From: Mycobacterium adipatum
Lineage (GTDB): Bacteria > Actinomycetota > Actinomycetes > Mycobacteriales > Mycobacteriaceae
Direction: 5' to 3'
DNA length: 64,000 nucleotides
NCBI RefSeq assembly: GCF_001644575.1
Contig: NZ_CP015596.1
Span: 1,488,001-1,552,000 of the forward strand
Part shown: in pieces, positions 58,767 through 64,000 of the stretch
How the letters are laid out: every line of letters starts with the position of its first letter
How positions within the stretch are numbered: the first letter of the stretch is position 1
Translations under genes and position numbers: made by a program
The notes under the pieces: model-generated
What the model was told of the DNA's origin: nothing
The model's database searches: none
What the model saw: only the letters and a program-made list of their open reading frames with translations

Positions 58767-60743
58767 CTACAACTTGGTGAGGTCGGTCTTGACCAGCCAC
58801 ACGTTGTAGTCGTTCCAGACCGACAGGTTGAAGTACAGGTCGGTTCCGGTGCCCAGGGTGGACGGCGACCACGGGTGCATCATCGGGGCATAGATGCCGC
58901 CGCCCTGCTGGCCCATCACGACGGTCGGACCCGACCAGGCGCCCTCGGGCGTGTCCGACGTGCGCAGGATGATGTTGTTGTACTGGTCGGCGTGCATCGC
59001 GACGTACTTGCCGAGGGTCTTGTTGTACTGCACCGACATCTCGCTGACCTGGTTACCCGGCTTGCCGACGCCGCACGCGCCGCTCTCCTTACCGAAGATG
59101 GGCGAGGCCTTCGCCGGATCGTTGCGGTACCAGCCGGCCTTGTAGGCCCCGATCCCGAACAGTCCGCCCTTGCTGCCCTTGCTGTAGTACTCGTACTTGG
59201 TGACATTGAGGATGTCGGCCTCGGCGACCCGCGAGATATAGGCCTGGCCCTGCCGTCCGTTCGCAGTCCCGTAGGAGTAGACGAAGCCGTCGCCAGGGCG
59301 GACGAGGGCGGCCTGCTGGAATTTGGCGTTGCCGCCGAAATTGTTGCGGACACTGCTGGGCGCGATGTACCAGTTCTCGCCGTTGTCCTCGGAATAGGCG
59401 ATCGCCGAGTAGTTCGTCGACCACGACCCGGCGGCACCCCACTGCTTGACCGACATGAAGCTGAGGTACTGGGTGGCGCCGAACTGGGTGCCCGGGGTGG
59501 GTACCGAGATGCCCGCGGTGGGGATCAGGGTCACCCCGGTCGGTAGGCCGCGAGGCAGTCGCTCCGGCAGGATGATCTGACGCGCGTAGTGCTCTTCCCA
59601 CAGCGGCGATCCGCCGAACATGTTGCCGTTGAGCCACTGACCGTCCGGCACGGCCATCCCGTTCGACAGATCCCGGTCCGGACTACGGAACAGGGTGTTG
59701 AGTCGCCAGGTGCCGGTCATGTTCGGGCCGCCGAACGTGTCACCGAAAGCGATCAGCACCTGGTTCTCGTTGATCGGGGTGGCCGGATCATCGGGAATTC
59801 CGTTGTCCCACATGGTCCCGACATCGGTGCCCCAAATGCCGTACCGGTTGAAAGTGTCGTTGGGCGCCCAGTTTCCGGTCACCCAGTCCACGAAACTGGT
59901 CGACGGACTGAACTGGTATCCCGGCCGGGGGAAGGACGGACGAGGATTGGCGGCGGCGGCGAGCGCAAGAGAGGTGTTGTCGGTGCCGACGCCTGCGGTG
60001 GCGGCGGCACTCGACGGGTCCATCCGGTTGAGCAGGTTGTCGACCTCGCGGCGGGCGAACGCCAGCAGTGTCCAAGCCAGCGTCGGAGCAGCCGGCGACC
60101 CGGGCACCGCCCCCGCCGCCCAGTCGAGCACCTTGGCGACCACCTTGACGACCGGGGTCAGTGGATGCGGCGGGGCTGCCGTGATCGGTGCGACGCGTTG
60201 TTGGGCCTGCGACACGGTCGAGGACGCCAGCGCCAGTGGTGACGCGAACACCGCGACCTTGTCGGGTGTCGCGAGGGTGTCCGCGGGATCGGCGGCTCGG
60301 ACCGGCTCGGTGCTGAGCGGGGAGGTGGTGGTGGCCGCGGCGGGTTCGGAGTCGTGCGCCGGTGCAGTGATCGCCGCCGCTGCGGGTCTGCCGGCCTTGC
60401 GGGCGGTCGCCGGCTTGTTCCCGGCGGTGCGCAGCGTGGGCCGTGGCTTCTTGACGACCTGCTCGCCGGGGTCGTCCGCATCCCCGGTCTCGGACTTCGT
60501 GGCGGAATCGGCTGCGGGCTTGTCCGCGGTGTCCGTACCGGTGGCGGAGCCGCCGGTGGAATCGGTGCCTGCCGAGCTGGTGGTCGAATCGTTAGCTGTG
60601 GACCCGGTCGACGAGTCGCCGGTGCCGGCCGCGGCGATACCGTGTCCGGTGGCGATCGCGGTGCCGACCCCGAGCGCGACGGCCAAGCCGCCGACCCGGC
60701 CGACCGCCAGCCCGCCCCGCCCAAAGTAAGCCGATGAGCCCAT
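58767..60743 (-). CDS. DUF4185 secreted protein with long Ser/Thr/Ala linker
   Basis: A 658-residue exported protein. The N-terminal hydrophobic signal (about residues 13-40) is followed by a low-complexity Ser/Thr/Ala/Gly/Asp/Pro linker to about residue 200. The DUF4185 domain fills about 270-655, with repeated beta-propeller-like words (LIAFGDTFGGPNMTG, GFVYSYGTANGR). The family is often joined to PE/PPE or envelope proteins; a glycan-related role is only suggested by the fold. The ATG follows GGAGG. Confidence 0.85.
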   Translation of the reverse strand: MGSSAYFGRGGLAVGRVGGLAVALGVGTAIATGHGIAAAGTGDSSTGSTANDSTTSSAGTDSTGGSATGTDTADKPAADSATKSETGDADDPGEQVVKKPRPTLRTAGNKPATARKAGRPAAAAITAPAHDSEPAAATTTSPLSTEPVRAADPADTLATPDKVAVFASPLALASSTVSQAQQRVAPITAAPPHPLTPVVKVVAKVLDWAAGAVPGSPAAPTLAWTLLAFARREVDNLLNRMDPSSAAATAGVGTDNTSLALAAAANPRPSFPRPGYQFSPSTSFVDWVTGNWAPNDTFNRYGIWGTDVGTMWDNGIPDDPATPINENQVLIAFGDTFGGPNMTGTWRLNTLFRSPDRDLSNGMAVPDGQWLNGNMFGGSPLWEEHYARQIILPERLPRGLPTGVTLIPTAGISVPTPGTQFGATQYLSFMSVKQWGAAGSWSTNYSAIAYSEDNGENWYIAPSSVRNNFGGNAKFQQAALVRPGDGFVYSYGTANGRQGQAYISRVAEADILNVTKYEYYSKGSKGGLFGIGAYKAGWYRNDPAKASPIFGKESGACGVGKPGNQVSEMSVQYNKTLGKYVAMHADQYNNIILRTSDTPEGAWSGPTVVMGQQGGGIYAPMMHPWSPSTLGTGTDLYFNLSVWNDYNVWLVKTDLTKL

Positions 60744-60865
60744 GAAGGTGCCTCCGTGCTGTCCGCCCCCGGCCCAACAAGTACTGCTAATACAACCTCA
60801 GTCCCGCCGATAGTGGAAGAGGCAAATACACCATGGGCAACTGCTGTTGCAGCTGAACTGGGCTT

Positions 60866-61231
60866 TCAGTCGATCAGACCGGCTTCGCGCAGGGCCTCGG
60901 TGTACAGGTCGGTGGCCTCGTCGATACCGTCTCCCACCCAGGCGTCCACGATGGCGACCCGGTCGGCGACGATCTGCACCCGGTTCACCCAGCGTTCGAA
61001 GTCGGGGTCCCGACGCAGCTGGTCGATCTGCTCGGTGCTGCCCTGCACCAGGAAGAAACCACCGAGTTCGCTGGTCTGTGGGCGCAGGATGACCACGTCG
61101 TAGCGCTCGATGCGCCCGTTGCCGGTCAGTTCGCCCAGGAAGTCCCGTGATTTCTTCAGCGTCTCCAGGGCCTGCGGTTCCCGGCCCTGCGTCGGCAGCC
61201 CCCATGCGATCCAGAATCCGGCTTCGGACAC
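60866..61231 (-). CDS. YciI-like conserved hypothetical protein
   Basis: A 121-residue soluble protein with an alpha-beta sandwich appearance (FWIAWGLPTQGREPQALETL, RYDVVILRPQTSEL, FFLVQGSTEQIDQLR). It resembles YciI/dimeric alpha-beta-barrel proteins. The GTG at 61231 follows AGAGG; an upstream ATG at 61273 would add a charged N-tail. It lies 56 bases after the alcohol dehydrogenase stop, at the end of the phosphonate operon, and may belong to it. Confidence 0.68.
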   Translation of the reverse strand: MSEAGFWIAWGLPTQGREPQALETLKKSRDFLGELTGNGRIERYDVVILRPQTSELGGFFLVQGSTEQIDQLRRDPDFERWVNRVQIVADRVAIVDAWVGDGIDEATDLYTEALREAGLID

Positions 61232-61287
61232 GCCTACCTCTTCCCGCTCTTGCCGTCGCTTCGCCCGCCCCAAAACCTACACAGGCC

Positions 61288-62304
61288 TCACGGCGCCACC
61301 GCGGTACGCAGCATCCGTGTCGGGGGCGGCCGCAGCGCGGACGCCAGGTCCGCCAGCGGAACCGGGTCGTCGACCAGCTGATGCCAGGGCCACCGGTGCA
61401 GGGTGCGGTCCAAGAAGACCACCGCCTCGCGCAGGTGTCGCGGTTCGTAATTGTGCACGCCCGTGATGGTCAGCCAGCGCCGCACGATCTGTTCGGGATC
61501 CACCGCCAGCGTGGGCGACGGCGCGACCGATCCGGCGATCACCAGGATGCCGCCGACGTCCAGCCGGGCCAGTGCCGCGCTCACCGCAGCGGTCGATCCG
61601 GTGAAGTCGATGGCCACGTCCACCGGGCCGTCGTCACCGGGCCGCGCCCCGAACTCGGTGGCCAGCGCCATCCGATCCGGATGGTGGTCGATCACCTGGA
61701 CCGCGGCGCCGGCGTCCAGGCATGCCGCGGTCGCGGTGAGTCCGAGCATCCCCGCGCCACCGATCAACACCCGCCGGCCGATCAGCGGGCCGGCCGCCTG
61801 CACGGTCGCCATCACCGTGGCGGTGGCGCACGCGGCCGGGGCCGCGACAGCGTCGGGCATCCGGGCGGGGACCGCCGCGACGGTGGTGCCGCGCGGCAGC
61901 ACGATGTGTTCGGCATAGGCGCCCGACAGCGGCCAATCCCCGTCGAACGGTTCGTGGCCGGTCTTGCGGACGGCGGTGCACTTCGCGGATCGTCCCGACC
62001 GGCAGCGCGCACATGCGCCGCAGCTCACGGTCACCGACCAGACGATGCGCTGACCGGGCTCGGCCGGCGAACCCGGACCGGCGGCGATGACGTCACCGAC
62101 GGCTTCATGCCCCAGAACCGAGGGGCACGGCGCCGGCCGGCGTCCGCTCACGGTGTGCAGGTCGCTACCGCAGACGGTGGCCAATCGGACCCGGACCAGA
62201 GTTTCGCCCGGGCCCAGGCGGGGGACCGGTACCCGCTGCAGCGAGGTCCCGGAGCCGCCCTGCCATATCGCGGCGGTGGTCACACCAGGCGGGACCGGAT
62301 CCAT
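61288..62304 (-). CDS. Phosphonate-catabolism-associated alcohol dehydrogenase (zinc, MDR)
   Basis: A 338-residue zinc alcohol dehydrogenase. The catalytic zinc ligands include Cys in TVCGSDLHTVSG; the structural zinc motif is SCGACARCRSGRSAKC; the cofactor loop is GGAGMLG. It overlaps the phnE stop by 25 bases, which fits the known phosphonate-linked dehydrogenase family (TIGR03366 by memory). The ATG at 62304 has AGAGG 8 bases upstream; a GTG at 62283 overlapping the phnE stop is also plausible. It probably acts on an aldehyde or alcohol from a C-P compound. Confidence 0.82.
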   Translation of the reverse strand: MDPVPPGVTTAAIWQGGSGTSLQRVPVPRLGPGETLVRVRLATVCGSDLHTVSGRRPAPCPSVLGHEAVGDVIAAGPGSPAEPGQRIVWSVTVSCGACARCRSGRSAKCTAVRKTGHEPFDGDWPLSGAYAEHIVLPRGTTVAAVPARMPDAVAAPAACATATVMATVQAAGPLIGRRVLIGGAGMLGLTATAACLDAGAAVQVIDHHPDRMALATEFGARPGDDGPVDVAIDFTGSTAAVSAALARLDVGGILVIAGSVAPSPTLAVDPEQIVRRWLTITGVHNYEPRHLREAVVFLDRTLHRWPWHQLVDDPVPLADLASALRPPPTRMLRTAVAP

Positions 62305-63866
62305 CCGGACAACCTCTCGATCGAATACACGATGACGAAAATGACGATCACGATCGCGCCGGCGATATCGAAATTCAGCGTCCGGATCGACTCGAACAGC
62401 AGGAACCCGACCCCGCCCGCGCCCACGATGCCCAGCACCGTGGAGGTTCGGACGTTGACGTCGAACAGGTAGAGGCTGGAGCCCACCAGCGCGGGCATGG
62501 CCTGCGGTATCACCGCGGCGAACAACGTCTTCCACCAACCGCCGCCCACCGCCCGGACCGCCTCCATCGGCCCGGGATCGATCTCTTCCACCGCGTCGGC
62601 GACCAACTTGGCCAGGAAGCCGACCGATCCGATCGCCAGCGCGCAGGTGCCCGCGATGGGACCCAACCCGAGTGCCGCCACGAACACCACGGCAAGGATC
62701 AACTCGGGCACCGCGCGCACGGCCAGGATCCAGCCGCGCGCCAGCCAGTACACCGCCGGGCCGGGGGAGACGTTGCGGGCGGCCAGGATTCCCACCGGGA
62801 TGGACAGAACCACCCCGATCGCGGTGGAGACCACGCCGATCGCCACGGTCTGTGCGGCGGCCTCGAACAGGTCCCAGCCCAGTGCGCCGAAGTTGGGTGG
62901 GACCATCCGGGTGAACACCTGCGCCGACGGGATCATCCAGGTCACCAGCGACAGCGGATTGATCCGCAGCATGACGAACGAGGCGATCACGGTGCCGACG
63001 AGCAGGCCGGAGAAGGCGAACCGCATGACCCGCTCGCGCCGTGGATCGGAATGCCCTGGCGCCAACAGCATCCGCCGGATCACGATGGACAACAGTTCCA
63101 TCGCGGTGATGATCACCAGGATGACGCAGACGATACCGAGCGCCCGGGGATAGATCAGGCCGCGCAGGGCGTCCTGCAGCGCGAAGCCGATGCCGCCGGC
63201 CCCGACGAAGCCCAGCACCACCGACATCCGCAGGTTGATGTCGATGCGGTAGACGAACGTCCCGATCCAGGACGGGATGACTTGGGGTACCACGGCATTG
63301 AGCATCTCGCGCAGATATCCGGCGCCGGTGCTGCGAACCGCCTCACGGGGCCCGGGATCGGTCTGTTCGATGGCGTCGGCGAACAGTTTGGCGAGCATGC
63401 CGATCGAGTGCAACGCCAGCGCGAGGATGCCGGGCAGCACCCCGATGCCGAGCGCCCGCACGAACAGCACCGCGAACAGGAGATCGGGCATCGCCCGGCA
63501 GAATGTGATGATCGCCCGGGCCGCGGCGTGCACGACGGGGTGCGGGGTGGTGTTGCGGGCGGCCAAGAATGCCAGCGGGATCGAGACGACGGCGGCCAGC
63601 ACCGTCCCCAGGACCGCCATCAACAGGGTTTCGACCGCGAGCACCCCGATGCGGCCGGGGTCATCCAGGCGCGGTGGCAGCATGCGCTCCAGTAGACGCA
63701 CGACATCACCCAAACCGTCGATGAACGCGGACGGGAAGAAGTCGATCGACCACGCCGACACCACGGTGGCGGCCAGCGCCACCACGGTGAGGTAGTGCAA
63801 TGCGCTTGGCAGCGAGCGCTTCTGGTGTGTCGGCGCGGCTGGCGGTGCGACCGGCGCCGCGGTCAC
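62280..63866 (-). CDS. phnE: PhnE, fused double permease of a phosphonate ABC importer
   Basis: A 528-residue membrane protein made of two tandem PhnE-type permease domains (about 1-260 and 275-528). Each has the same motif: a coupling segment with ADAIEQTDPGPREAV in the first and ADAVEEIDPGPMEAV in the second, and a FVGAGGIGF / IVGAGGVGF loop. The usual PhnE is about 260 residues and works as a pair. It starts at a GTG that overlaps the phnC stop (GTGA). Confidence 0.9.
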   Translation of the reverse strand: MTAAPVAPPAAPTHQKRSLPSALHYLTVVALAATVVSAWSIDFFPSAFIDGLGDVVRLLERMLPPRLDDPGRIGVLAVETLLMAVLGTVLAAVVSIPLAFLAARNTTPHPVVHAAARAIITFCRAMPDLLFAVLFVRALGIGVLPGILALALHSIGMLAKLFADAIEQTDPGPREAVRSTGAGYLREMLNAVVPQVIPSWIGTFVYRIDINLRMSVVLGFVGAGGIGFALQDALRGLIYPRALGIVCVILVIITAMELLSIVIRRMLLAPGHSDPRRERVMRFAFSGLLVGTVIASFVMLRINPLSLVTWMIPSAQVFTRMVPPNFGALGWDLFEAAAQTVAIGVVSTAIGVVLSIPVGILAARNVSPGPAVYWLARGWILAVRAVPELILAVVFVAALGLGPIAGTCALAIGSVGFLAKLVADAVEEIDPGPMEAVRAVGGGWWKTLFAAVIPQAMPALVGSSLYLFDVNVRTSTVLGIVGAGGVGFLLFESIRTLNFDIAGAIVIVIFVIVYSIERLSGWIRSRLV

Positions 63867-64000
63867 GAGCGTTGCTTTGCCGCGGCGTCGCCGGCCGGCT
63901 CGACCCGCTGGTAGATCGCCATCACCTCATCGCGGGTCAGGCCGACGGCCGGCCGGTCGAGAACTTTCCGGCCATTGCGCAGGCCTACCAGCCGATGCGC
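63863..64000 (-). CDS. phnC: PhnC, end of the phosphonate ABC ATPase (N-terminal part outside window)
   Basis: The last 45 codons of a minus-strand gene (AHRLVGLRNGRKVLDRP, then AVGLTRDEVMAIYQRVEPA) run to the window edge. The segment fits the C-terminus of PhnC-type ATPases (LVGLRNGRKV, then LTRDEV). The stop overlaps the phnE GTG. Walker motifs are outside the window. Confidence 0.7.
   Translation of the reverse strand, partial: AHRLVGLRNGRKVLDRPAVGLTRDEVMAIYQRVEPAGDAAAKQRS

Overview
The window reads as chromosomal DNA of a fast-growing, GC-rich mycobacterium (Mycolicibacterium-like). The evidence is a complete mce4 operon, the cholesterol-catabolism genes kshA, cyp142, ltp3/ltp4, fadD19, fadE26/27 and hsd4A, and seven KstR-type operators (TnnAACnnGTTnnA). 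From memory, gene order largely matches the M. tuberculosis stretch from otsA (Rv3490) to Rv3531c, read in the opposite direction and with several inserted blocks. I see no tRNA, rRNA, CRISPR array, transposase or prophage gene.

Region by region: (1) 1-7.7 kb holds the 3' part of a RecQ helicase with a C-terminal phosphoribosyltransferase-like domain, a small 3Fe-4S ferredoxin, a divergent two-component pair, and a tightly coupled P450 / NDMA-type alcohol dehydrogenase / aldehyde dehydrogenase operon. (2) 7.7-22 kb is the first sterol block. It has a secreted protein, an IclR-type regulator divergent from a three-gene operon (unknown protein, SDR, sulfotransferase), then kshA with a His/Cys-rich partner, a hexapeptide-repeat protein, a lipoprotein, an NTF2-like protein, ltp3, ltp4, a double DUF35-like protein, an F420-type oxidoreductase, an acetoacetate-decarboxylase-like protein and cyp142. 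(3) 22-24.8 kb is an inserted MarR / azoreductase / MHS transporter block that ends in a tandem 71-bp hairpin repeat. (4) 24.8-39 kb holds echA19, fadD19 with a coupled nitronate-monooxygenase-like gene, and an inserted group (gabD2-like, TetR, epimerase, OYE-like, LpqN-like lipoprotein). It continues with fadD17-fadE27-fadE26, fdxD and hsd4A. (5) 39-49.7 kb is the mce4 operon (yrbE4A/B, mce4A-F and two Mce-associated proteins) with two KstR-type sites in front. (6) 49.7-64 kb holds otsA with a 54-residue ORF, an SDR, a DUF732 protein, a molybdenum hydroxylase operon (XdhC, large subunit, CoxG, FAD subunit, 2Fe-2S subunit), a DUF4185 protein with a small secreted partner, and the end of a phosphonate operon (phnC end, fused phnE, alcohol dehydrogenase).

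How it fits together: Mce4 imports sterol. P450s oxidise the side-chain end, and FadD17/FadD19 activate the acid to a CoA ester. FadE26/FadE27, EchA19 and Hsd4A carry out beta-oxidation, and Ltp3/Ltp4 (aldolase-like, no thiolase cysteine) probably cleave branched side chains with the double DUF35-like protein. KshA attacks the ring. KstR would silence most of these units. The less explained parts are the IclR/22-bp palindrome node, the metal-ligand-rich protein coupled to kshA, the zinc-less double OB-fold protein beside two aldolases, and the orphan palindromes at 20.04, 31.69 and 33.70 kb.
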